Assembly (NCBI GenBank): GCA_003136675.1 | Contig: PLFE01000190.1 | Span: forward strand, 1 to 44,288 | Direction: 5' to 3' | DNA from: Bryobacterales bacterium | Lineage (GTDB): Bacteria > Acidobacteriota > Terriglobia > Bryobacterales > Bryobacteraceae | Length of the DNA: 44,288 nucleotides | Part shown: piece after piece, positions 1-7,191 of the stretch | Position numbering within the stretch: the first letter of the stretch is position 1 | How the letters are laid out: every line of letters begins with the position of its first letter | Notes under the pieces: model-generated | Seen by the model: only the letters and a program-made list of their open reading frames with translations | Database searches by the model: none | Told to the model about the DNA's origin: nothing | Program-made: the position numbers and the translations under genes

Positions 1-41
1 AATATTTCTTTTTTCTCTGTGACTGCTATTTTGTTGTAACG

Positions 42-1427
42 ATGCAAACAATGCTGCTTGCCGGCCTGGTTCTGGTTTTGGGGGTGATGGCTGCCGCCGG
101 GGCGGAGCCGGTCGATCTGATTGTCACGCGCGGCTATGTGGTGACGATGAACGCGACGCGGCAGATCTATCCGGATGGCGCGGTGGTGATCCGGAACGGC
201 CATCTTATCGCGGTCGGGCCCAGCGCCGTCGCGAATGGTTATGCCGCGGCGAAGGTGATTGACGCGGCGGGCGACATCGTGATGCCGGGGATGATCAATA
301 CGCACACGCATGCGTCCATGACGGTTTTCCGGGGGCTGGGGGATGACGTGCCGGACCGCCTACAGCGGTTTATTTTTCCACTGGAGCACAAGCTGGTGGA
401 CCGTGAAGTGGTCTACTGGGGGGCGCTATACGGAATGGTCGAGATGTTGGAAGGCGGCGTGACCACGATGGCCGACATGTATTACTTCGAGGATGAGGTG
501 GCGCGCGGCGCGCAGAAGATCGGGATGCGCGGCGTGCTGGGTGAGACGGTTCTGAACCAGCCTGCGCCCGATGCCAAGGAGCCCTACGGCGGAATGGAGT
601 ATGCGCGGAGGTTCATTCGAGAGTTCCGGGGCGATGCGCTGGTGACCCCCGCATTCGCGCCTCATGCGCCTTACACGGTGGATGCGGCGCATCTTCGTGT
701 GATTCAAAAGGAAGCGGACGCACTGGATGTGCCGATCCTGATGCATGTGGCCGAGATGCCCGACGAAGTGACGCGAACGCGGAAAGAGTTCGATAAGACG
801 CCGATCGAGTATCTGGATTCCATCGGACTGTTGACGAAACGCCTGGTGGCGGCGCACTGTATTTTCTCGTCGGATTCCGATATCGCCCTGCTGAAGGCGC
901 GGGATGTGGGCGTGGCGCACAACATGGTTTCTAACATCAAGTCCGCGAAAGGCGTGGCGCCGGCGTGGGCGATGTTCAACCAGGGCGTGCGCGTGGGAGT
1001 GGGCACGGACGGACCGATGAGCGGGAATACGCTCGACATCATCGGGCAGTTGGGTTATGTGGCAAAGGTGCAGAAACTGTGGAACCACGACCGCAATATC
1101 ATGCCCGCGGTGGATGTGGTGGAAATGGCCACGATGGGCGGCGCACGCGCGCTGCACATGGAAGACAGGATCGGCTCGCTGGAGACGGGCAAGCTGGCGG
1201 ACCTGATTGTGCTCGACAGGAATGACACGACGATGACGCCGTTCTATGACGTGTACTCAACGCTGGTCTATGCGGCCAGCGCCCACGACGTGCGGACCAC
1301 CGTGATTCAGGGCCGCGTGGTGATGGAGGACCGTAAGATCAGGACGGTGGATGTGGGTGAAGTGCGGGAGCACATGCGCGCTTTGAGCGGGAAAATTGCG
1401 GCTTCGGTGGCGCAGGGTATTCAATAA
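42..1427 (+). CDS. Exported amidohydrolase, SAH/MTA deaminase-like
   Basis: A 461-residue metal-dependent hydrolase of the amidohydrolase superfamily, closest by motif order to the 5-methylthioadenosine/S-adenosylhomocysteine deaminase, cytosine deaminase and TrzN/AtzA group. Visible ligands are the HTH motif at residues 88-90, H208 in PHAPYT, H235 and E238 in HVAE, H272 in AHC and D323 in GTDG, so the metal site and catalytic set look complete. The C-terminal strand pair (GKLADLIVLD) is the usual closing composite domain. Residues 1-21 form a hydrophobic signal peptide ending AAGA, so the enzyme is probably exported, which is unusual because most relatives are cytosolic. The substrate cannot be read from sequence. 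It ends 4 bp from the convergent reductase gene. Confidence 0.85.
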   Translation: MQTMLLAGLVLVLGVMAAAGAEPVDLIVTRGYVVTMNATRQIYPDGAVVIRNGHLIAVGPSAVANGYAAAKVIDAAGDIVMPGMINTHTHASMTVFRGLGDDVPDRLQRFIFPLEHKLVDREVVYWGALYGMVEMLEGGVTTMADMYYFEDEVARGAQKIGMRGVLGETVLNQPAPDAKEPYGGMEYARRFIREFRGDALVTPAFAPHAPYTVDAAHLRVIQKEADALDVPILMHVAEMPDEVTRTRKEFDKTPIEYLDSIGLLTKRLVAAHCIFSSDSDIALLKARDVGVAHNMVSNIKSAKGVAPAWAMFNQGVRVGVGTDGPMSGNTLDIIGQLGYVAKVQKLWNHDRNIMPAVDVVEMATMGGARALHMEDRIGSLETGKLADLIVLDRNDTTMTPFYDVYSTLVYAASAHDVRTTVIQGRVVMEDRKIRTVDVGEVREHMRALSGKIAASVAQGIQ

Positions 1428-1431
1428 AAAC

Positions 1432-2079
1432 CTACGCGCGTTTTCGGATCATGACGTGGGTGGCGTTCTCGCCGGCGACATGTTCGGCGCAGTGATACCC
1501 GAGCGCCGGCGCATCGATGCCGGCCAGCAGACGCTCACCTGAGCCGAGAAGGACGGGCGATATGGCGAGGTGGATTTCGTCGATCAGCGCGGCGCTGAGA
1601 TATTGCCGGATGGTGGAGACTCCGCCGCCGAGCCGGACGTCTTTCCCACCGGCGGCTTCGGTGGCGCGCGCCAGGGCTTCGTGGATGCCGCCGGTGACGA
1701 AATAGAAGGCGGTGCCGCCGTTCATTGTGATGGGCGCGCGGGGGTGATTGGTGAGCACGAAGACGGGCGTGTGATAGGGCGGGCTGTCGCCCCACCATCC
1801 TTTCCAGGATTCGTCGAGCCAGGGTCCACGGACCGGCCCAAACATATTGCGGCCCAGAATCCAGGCTCCGATATTGGCGAAGCCGCGCGCAGCGAATTCC
1901 TCGTCGATGCCGGTTGAGCCTGATTCGCCCCCATGCATTTTCTGAAATGTCCGGGTGGCGAAGAACCATTGGTGCAGCGCCAGGCCGCCGACGCCGAGAG
2001 GGTTGGCGAGGTCCTGCGCAGGGCCTGCGCCGTAGCCGTCGATGGACATGGAGAAGCTTTGCACGCGCAATTTGGGCAT
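1432..2079 (-). CDS. Dihydrofolate reductase family protein (RibD C-terminal domain)
   Basis: About 215 residues with the RibD_C/DHFR-like Rossmann fold. The protein opens with the typical first strand and substrate loop (MPKLRVQSFSMSIDGYG), has an ILGRNMFGPVRG segment and a cofactor loop RLGGGVSTIRQYL, then DEIHLAISPVLLGSG. The family reduces pterin- or pyrimidine-like substrates with NADPH, but members annotated this way are mostly of unknown substrate. I chose the ATG at 2079 because it places the first strand correctly. The ATGs at 2103 and 2118 are in frame, but the outer one lies inside a 37-bp dispersed repeat. No strong ribosome-binding site decides between them. Confidence 0.82.
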   Translation of the reverse strand: MPKLRVQSFSMSIDGYGAGPAQDLANPLGVGGLALHQWFFATRTFQKMHGGESGSTGIDEEFAARGFANIGAWILGRNMFGPVRGPWLDESWKGWWGDSPPYHTPVFVLTNHPRAPITMNGGTAFYFVTGGIHEALARATEAAGGKDVRLGGGVSTIRQYLSAALIDEIHLAISPVLLGSGERLLAGIDAPALGYHCAEHVAGENATHVMIRKRA

Positions 2080-2114
2080 ACTGAACTCAGTGGCTTTAGT
2101 CATTGTGACGGAAA

Positions 2115-2151
2115 ACATAGCCGCCGATGAATCGGATAAACGCAGATCCCA
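2115..2151 (+). repeat. 37-bp dispersed repeat, copy 1
   Basis: A 37-bp sequence starting ACATAGCCGCC and ending GCAGATCCCA that recurs exactly, in the same orientation, at 13423-13459. It contains the short palindrome CCGATGAATCGG. This copy lies at the 5' edge of the reductase gene in the 2080-2256 intergenic stretch, where I see no other gene. From memory, similar GATAAACGCAGAT-type motifs are common intergenic repeats in environmental genomes; I cannot verify that here. Confidence 0.85.
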
Positions 2152-2256
2152 TGGCTGCGCAGTGACTTACTTGGCAAATTGCATCACTGCAATAACACAA
2201 GAGCCGCGCTAACTTTCTGGTATGCAGACATGCGCCGCCTAATTCTGTCGTTACGT

Positions 2257-3066
2257 TTATTTGAGTTCGCGAACCCAGATGTTGCGGAAGCTATCGGGCG
2301 CGGTGCGGCCGCCGTGCGCCTGGAGCTTGATGGGCGCGGCGTCGTAGCTCTTGTAGAAGGGCTTGCCGATGTAACGCGTCTCGCCCTGTAGCTCAAAATG
2401 ATTCTGGACCAGGACGCCATTAAAGAAAACCGTGACGTAGGCCGGAGTTTTCAACGAGCTATCCGCGTTGAAGGCGGGCGCGGTCCAGACGATATCGTAG
2501 GTTTGCCACTCGCCGGGTTTGCGGCCGGGGTTTACCAGCGGAATGCTTTGCTTGTAGATGCTGGCGGCCATGCCGTTGACGTAGGTCTTATTGTTATAAG
2601 GATCGAGAACCTGGAGCTCATATCCGTCGTCACCGGGGCCAGTGGAAGCGAGGAAGACGCCGCTATTGCCGCGCCCCTGACCGGAGCCGGTGACGTCGGT
2701 GGGAATCTTCCATTCGAGGTGAAGCTGATAGTTCTTGAAGGTTCGCTTGGTTTCAATGTTTCCCTGGGAATTGTCCACGTCGAGGATGCCGTTGTTGACG
2801 ATCCATTTGGCGGGGGATTTGTCGCGCACCGCGACCCATTCATCAAGGTTCTTGCCGTCGAACAACACGATGGCGTCGGATGGAGGCGCGGTGTTGTTGA
2901 CGCCGGGGGTGACGACGGCGGGGACGGGCTCCCAGACTTCGGTGTCTTCGGGTTTGGGTTTTGGGGAGGCGGCTTCCTGCGCCTGGGCGAGCTGTTGGGT
3001 GCAGAGGAGACCGGCGGCGGAGAATAAGATAGCGAGGGCGGGGAGCTTCGAGGATGGAATGCGCAT
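2257..3066 (-). CDS. Exported DUF1080 protein (3-keto-disaccharide hydrolase-like)
   Basis: About 269 residues: a signal peptide (cleavage near AQA, residue 29), a short Pro/Lys linker, then a DUF1080 domain of the concanavalin-like beta-sandwich type. Characteristic DUF1080 phrases are FDGKNLDEW, NSGVFL and GYELQVLD, followed by the strand ending NIWVREL. The family occurs in sugar and glycoside turnover, and some members hydrolyse 3-keto-glycosides; this one's substrate is not evident. The ATG at 3066 is chosen because it starts a proper signal peptide. An upstream TTG at 3081 is in frame but has no usable ribosome-binding site. The start codon shares the CATG at 3064-3067 with the divergent lipoprotein gene. 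Confidence 0.85.
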   Translation of the reverse strand: MRIPSSKLPALAILFSAAGLLCTQQLAQAQEAASPKPKPEDTEVWEPVPAVVTPGVNNTAPPSDAIVLFDGKNLDEWVAVRDKSPAKWIVNNGILDVDNSQGNIETKRTFKNYQLHLEWKIPTDVTGSGQGRGNSGVFLASTGPGDDGYELQVLDPYNNKTYVNGMAASIYKQSIPLVNPGRKPGEWQTYDIVWTAPAFNADSSLKTPAYVTVFFNGVLVQNHFELQGETRYIGKPFYKSYDAAPIKLQAHGGRTAPDSFRNIWVRELK

Positions 3067-3547
3067 GAATTCACGATACAACCTGCGGGCGCACTATGTT
3101 CTGACCGGCGCGTGTTTCTTTTTTGCGGCTTGCGGGCCTACGGCCGTGCCGCCAGCCGCATCGTTGCCTCCGTCGGCGCCTTTGCCATCCTGGTATGCCC
3201 CGGCGGTGGATGAACTGACCGCATTGGACACGCAGGCGAAGGGGTTGATGCAACAGAAGAAGTCCGCTGAAGCGGCGGCGCTGATTGTGAAGGGCGAGGC
3301 GATGAGCCAGCGATTGCTTGCGGTGCCGCAGCCAACGCTGGCGGCCACCGAAGCGGCGTCGGATCTGGATGAACTTTACGGGCGCATGCTTTTTTCCAAC
3401 CGCAATTATGGATGGGCACGGCTGATGTTTCAGAAGAATCTGGCGCGATGGAGATACTGGAAGCCGAAGACTCCGGAGACGGCGGAGCGGTTGAAGGCGG
3501 CGGAAAAAGAGATCGCGGATTGTGACCGGAATCTTTCGAGTGGTTAA
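3065..3547 (+). CDS. Small predicted lipoprotein of unknown function
   Basis: About 160 residues. The N-terminus carries a hydrophobic stretch ending in a lipobox-like FFAAC (Cys near residue 23), then a Pro/Ala-rich linker and a mostly helical body (DELTALDTQAKGLMQQKK, then a segment with LMFQKNLARWRYWKP) that resembles a short TPR-like helical hairpin; I do not recognise a named family. Start: ATG 3065, or ATG 3059 six bases upstream, preceded by GAGG. The gene fits exactly between two leftward genes: its start overlaps the DUF1080 start in CATG, and its stop overlaps the next gene's stop in TTAA at 3544-3547. Confidence 0.7.
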   Translation: MNSRYNLRAHYVLTGACFFFAACGPTAVPPAASLPPSAPLPSWYAPAVDELTALDTQAKGLMQQKKSAEAAALIVKGEAMSQRLLAVPQPTLAATEAASDLDELYGRMLFSNRNYGWARLMFQKNLARWRYWKPKTPETAERLKAAEKEIADCDRNLSSG

Positions 3548-4704
3548 GCGAGCGCGGCGACCATGAACGGCAGTCCGCGCACGCCGTGGAATTCGTGATC
3601 GCCTTCAAAGATTTCCTGGTCCGCGCGTTCGGGCACGCCGAAGATTTCGTAAGCATGCTTCACTTTGGCAAACGCAGCGCGGGTGGCTTGCACGGGAAAG
3701 ATGGGATCGCGGGTTCCTCCTTCTGAAAAGAAAAACCGGGGCGCGATCAAACTGGCGACATCGTAGTTTTCGGCCCAGTTGAGAATTCCCGGAATGTAAT
3801 TGTCGATGCAATGCGGCATGCTCATGATGCTGTCCCGGAATGTATTCAGGTAGCCGCTGACATAGGCGGCCTGGATGCGGGTGTCGAGCGCGGAGGCGAA
3901 CTGGGTGATGGTGCCACCTCCGGAAATTCCCATGCAGCCGATCCTGTTTGGGTCGAGTTCCGGGCGCGTCGCGATCCAGTCGATGGTGCGCATGACGTCC
4001 CACACGCGCCATCCGGTCATGGTCTCGCCGAATAACAAGGCCGCTCCGGCGGAGGGTTCGCAACTGGTGATGTTCATTCCCTTGCCGCGAGCGAGCGCGT
4101 CGCGCCGGCAGCCGAAGGCCATGGGTTCAATGGCGATTGCGGCCAGGCCGCGTTCCACGGTCTGAACAGCGAAGTCGTGTTCATAACCCGGCTGGTCGGT
4201 ACGCGGGTTGCCGTGTTCGTCTATGGCAACGATGTCATCGACGCCGCGGCCGTGTCCGGGAATGCAGATGACGGACGCGAACGGAGGCTGTTTCGCGAGC
4301 GGCGTGAGCAGGTAGGCCAGGACGCTCACTCCAGGGCGGCTTTCCAAGATGAATTTTTCGCGCCGGTAGCGAGGGAACTCGCGTACGTCAAGGCTGAGCG
4401 GGCGGAGAGGCGTTCTTTCGGGGAAGCCCCCGAGGAGCTCGATCAATTTGGCTCGAAGCTGCCGCTGCCAGATTTCGGCGCCGGTTTTGTTGGCGGCGCG
4501 AAAGGTGAGGCGGAGCGGGGCGGATTTGTATTGCTCGGTGATGAAGTGCGCCGGGTCGAAGTTCCCGTTCTTCACCACTTCCCTGACGGCGTCCCTTGCA
4601 TCGTCGAGCGGTCCGCCGTACACGGCCGCTTTTCCATCGGATGCGAGGACTGCGCCCGTGGCGAGGGCGACGCCCACCTGGCGGCGCGTCATTTTTGTAT
4701 GCAT
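3544..4704 (-). CDS. Tat-exported alpha/beta hydrolase (acetyl-xylan-esterase/DLH-like)
   Basis: 386 residues from ATG 4704, or 382 from ATG 4692. The N-terminus has a twin-arginine motif (TRRQVGVAL) and hydrophobic core, so export as a folded protein is likely. The alpha/beta-hydrolase core has the oxyanion HGRG segment near residue 151, nucleophile S261 in GISGGG, acid D333 in TRDPIFP and a catalytic His at 370 or 373 in GDHEFHG. The layout matches the large esterase group near acetyl-xylan esterases and dienelactone hydrolases; an ester or glycan-ester substrate outside the cytoplasm is inferred. A TATAAT lies 7 bp upstream of ATG 4704, so the mRNA may be leaderless or have a very short leader. 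Confidence 0.82.
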   Translation of the reverse strand: MHTKMTRRQVGVALATGAVLASDGKAAVYGGPLDDARDAVREVVKNGNFDPAHFITEQYKSAPLRLTFRAANKTGAEIWQRQLRAKLIELLGGFPERTPLRPLSLDVREFPRYRREKFILESRPGVSVLAYLLTPLAKQPPFASVICIPGHGRGVDDIVAIDEHGNPRTDQPGYEHDFAVQTVERGLAAIAIEPMAFGCRRDALARGKGMNITSCEPSAGAALLFGETMTGWRVWDVMRTIDWIATRPELDPNRIGCMGISGGGTITQFASALDTRIQAAYVSGYLNTFRDSIMSMPHCIDNYIPGILNWAENYDVASLIAPRFFFSEGGTRDPIFPVQATRAAFAKVKHAYEIFGVPERADQEIFEGDHEFHGVRGLPFMVAALA

Positions 4705-4711
4705 GCTTGAG

Positions 4712-4717
4712 ATTATA
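4712..4717 (-). promoter_or_regulatory. TATAAT -10 element before the Tat-hydrolase gene
   Basis: A perfect -10 hexamer read leftward, 7 bp before ATG 4704, in the gap after the ADOP permease stop. I see no good -35 at 16-18 bp. Its position puts the expected transcription start at or next to the start codon. Confidence 0.4.
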
Positions 4718-4729
4718 TGGGCTGCGATT

Positions 4730-7162
4730 CTACTCGTAGCGCAACGCGGTCATGGGGTCGACGCTGGAGGCGCGGTATGCGGGCGCGGCGCAGGCGATGG
4801 CTGCGACCAGGGAGAGCAGTCCGGTGGCGCACAGTAAGACCAGCGCGTCGCGGGAACTGCCTTCGGCCCAGCTTGCCAGCACGTTGTTTAGAGCGAGGGT
4901 GAGTAGAATGCCGGCCGCGATGCCGCTCGAGACGCTGACGATTGCCGAGGCGAAAACCACGCGCTGCACGTCTCCGGGCCGGGCGCCGAGAGCCATGCGG
5001 ATGCCGAACTCACTGGTGCGCTGCGCGACGGAGAACGAGACCACGCTGTAGAGTCCGGTGGCCGCGAGGGCCACGGCGAGTGCGGCGAATGCGCCGAAAA
5101 CCCAGGCGACCAGATGCTCCTGCTGCCACTCCTGCTGCTCTCGAATCCATTGTTCGAGGTCCTGCACCTGGCCGCTGATCTGCTGGTCGGAATCGACGGA
5201 GTTGACTTGCTTGCCGATGGCGTGAAGCAGGGACAAGGGCGACGCCTCCGAGCGCACGAGAATTTGAGTCCACATGCGCATGCTGAGCGTGTAAGGAATG
5301 AAGGCTTCGGGCAGGATCGGTTTACTGAGTCCATCGTCACGCTTATCGGCGACGATGCCGATGACCTGGAGCCAGGGATTGTCGCCCGAAGGTGAAAGAT
5401 TGAACGGCGGCTCGCTCTTCATTTCGGGAATCTTGAGGGCGCGGCCGAGCGCGCCATCCGGAAAGTACAGCCGAGCCATGGTTTCATTGATCACGGCAAC
5501 GGGAGCGGCGTTATGGGTTTGCGCCTCGTCCCAGATCCGGCCCTGCGCGAGCGGAATGCGCAGAATGGGAAAGTAGGCCTGGTTGACGAAATTGATGCGC
5601 ACCTTCTGGTCGTCCCGCCGGGGCTTTCCCATCACCTCGATGGAGGTGTTCCAACCGTTGGAAGGCGGGGTGGCGTTGGTGGAAATGGCGGCCATGGTGA
5701 CGCCTGGCACAGCGGCGACCTGGTTGCGGAGCTTTTCGAAATAGGCCGAGCGAGCTTCCCAGGTGGGATACGCGCCATCGTGAACCGGAATGCCGACCGA
5801 CATGATGTTGTGCGGGTCATACCCAAGGGGCGTATGCAGCAGGCGGAGGAAACCGCGCATGGCCGCTCCGGCACCCGAAAGCATGACGAGGGTCAGGGCG
5901 ATCTGGCCCGCAATCAGGACGGTGTTCATGACTCGACCACGACCGCCGGCAACGCGCCGATTACTGGTTTGCATCACTTGAGCGACGTCCGGACGGGACA
6001 GTTGCAGCGAAGGCCATAAGCCAAACAGGACGCCGGTGACAATGGCGAGCGCGACGCTGAAAGCAAGCACGGGAATATTGAGCTGGATGGCCGCCTCATG
6101 CGGGAATGAGTATTTGGGGAGCAGGTCCGCAATCACGTGGATGGCAAAGTAAGCGAGCAATACCCCGAGGGCTGCGCCGGTGACGGAAAGCAGAAGAGCT
6201 TCGGTCAACATCTGGCGGATCAGGCGCATGCGGCCTGCGCCGATGGCGGCGCGCACGGCGAACTCCTGCTGGCGGCCCGCGCCTCGCGCCAACTGCAGTA
6301 TGGAGACGTTGCCGCAGCCGATGAGGAGGAGAAAGGCGACGGCGGCAAACAAGAGATCGAGCGTGCCGCCGAGCCGCTTCTTGAAATCGTCATTGAGGCC
6401 GACGACCGTGAACTTGAAGCGGTTGTTCGGGAAGTGCTTCGGAGTTTGTTTGGCGAACTGCTCGATGAGGGGCTGAAGGGCGGCGCTGGCGGCCTGGTGC
6501 GACACGCCGGGCTTGAGGCGGAGCCCGACGTAATAAGCGCGCGTGGGGTCTTGTGTCACTTTGAGCGGAAGATACACGTCGGCGTCTTCCCATGTGAAGC
6601 GGGGCGCGGCAACGCCGACGATGGTGTAGGTTTTGCGGACCAGTTGCAGGGTTTTGCCGACGACGGAAGGGTCCGCGGCGAAGTGACGCTGCCAGAACTT
6701 ATAGCTCAGGACGACGACGGGCTGGGGGTCCTGTCCATCGATCGCGTCGGAGGGGAGCAACCCGCGCCCGAGCGCGGGACGCACGCCCATAAAGTTAAAG
6801 CCGTTGGAGGTGAAATAGGTGGCGTTGACGTCTTCGGGCAGATCGTGACCGGTGACGGTGAGGCTCCAGCCGTCGACTGCGAATGCGTCTTCCACGACGG
6901 GGGATTTTCGGATGACCTGCCACTGCGCGGCGGTGAGTCCGAATCCGTCTTCGTGACCGGCCGGATCGAGGAGACGCATGTGAACCATGCGGTCGGCGTT
7001 GGCGTAGGGATACGGGTTCATCAGGACCGCATAGACGACGCTGAAGACCGCGGTGGTGGCTCCGATGCCCAGGGTGAGGGAGACGATGGCGGTCAAGCTG
7101 AAGGCGGGGGCCTTGATCAGTTGCCGGAGGCAGTAACGCAAATCCTGTAGCACGGCGCCCAT
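4730..7162 (-). CDS. ADOP-family ABC transporter permease (MacB/FtsX type)
   Basis: 810 residues with the duplicated FtsX/MacB permease layout. An amphipathic leader (LQDLRYCLRQLIKAPAF) is followed by TM1 near 22-47, a long periplasmic MacB_PCD domain to about residue 275, and a TM block (about 280-430). A second periplasmic domain follows to about 680, then the last TM helices, ending with the typical DPMTALRYE tail. This matches the acidobacterial duplicated orphan permease family, in which large numbers of such genes lie without an ATPase partner. No ATP-binding subunit is encoded nearby here. The role (export or envelope mechanotransmission) is unknown. It ends 25 bp from the hydrolase start on the same strand. 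Confidence 0.93.
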   Translation of the reverse strand: MGAVLQDLRYCLRQLIKAPAFSLTAIVSLTLGIGATTAVFSVVYAVLMNPYPYANADRMVHMRLLDPAGHEDGFGLTAAQWQVIRKSPVVEDAFAVDGWSLTVTGHDLPEDVNATYFTSNGFNFMGVRPALGRGLLPSDAIDGQDPQPVVVLSYKFWQRHFAADPSVVGKTLQLVRKTYTIVGVAAPRFTWEDADVYLPLKVTQDPTRAYYVGLRLKPGVSHQAASAALQPLIEQFAKQTPKHFPNNRFKFTVVGLNDDFKKRLGGTLDLLFAAVAFLLLIGCGNVSILQLARGAGRQQEFAVRAAIGAGRMRLIRQMLTEALLLSVTGAALGVLLAYFAIHVIADLLPKYSFPHEAAIQLNIPVLAFSVALAIVTGVLFGLWPSLQLSRPDVAQVMQTSNRRVAGGRGRVMNTVLIAGQIALTLVMLSGAGAAMRGFLRLLHTPLGYDPHNIMSVGIPVHDGAYPTWEARSAYFEKLRNQVAAVPGVTMAAISTNATPPSNGWNTSIEVMGKPRRDDQKVRINFVNQAYFPILRIPLAQGRIWDEAQTHNAAPVAVINETMARLYFPDGALGRALKIPEMKSEPPFNLSPSGDNPWLQVIGIVADKRDDGLSKPILPEAFIPYTLSMRMWTQILVRSEASPLSLLHAIGKQVNSVDSDQQISGQVQDLEQWIREQQEWQQEHLVAWVFGAFAALAVALAATGLYSVVSFSVAQRTSEFGIRMALGARPGDVQRVVFASAIVSVSSGIAAGILLTLALNNVLASWAEGSSRDALVLLCATGLLSLVAAIACAAPAYRASSVDPMTALRYE

Positions 7163-7191
7163 GCGGTTTCGACGTGCTGCGGGAAGTTTGG

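Noticed and set aside
4730-7162. The permease as part of a MacAB-type efflux operon
   Set aside because: No ATPase domain, membrane-fusion protein or outer-membrane channel lies on either side; the gene fits the orphan ADOP type.
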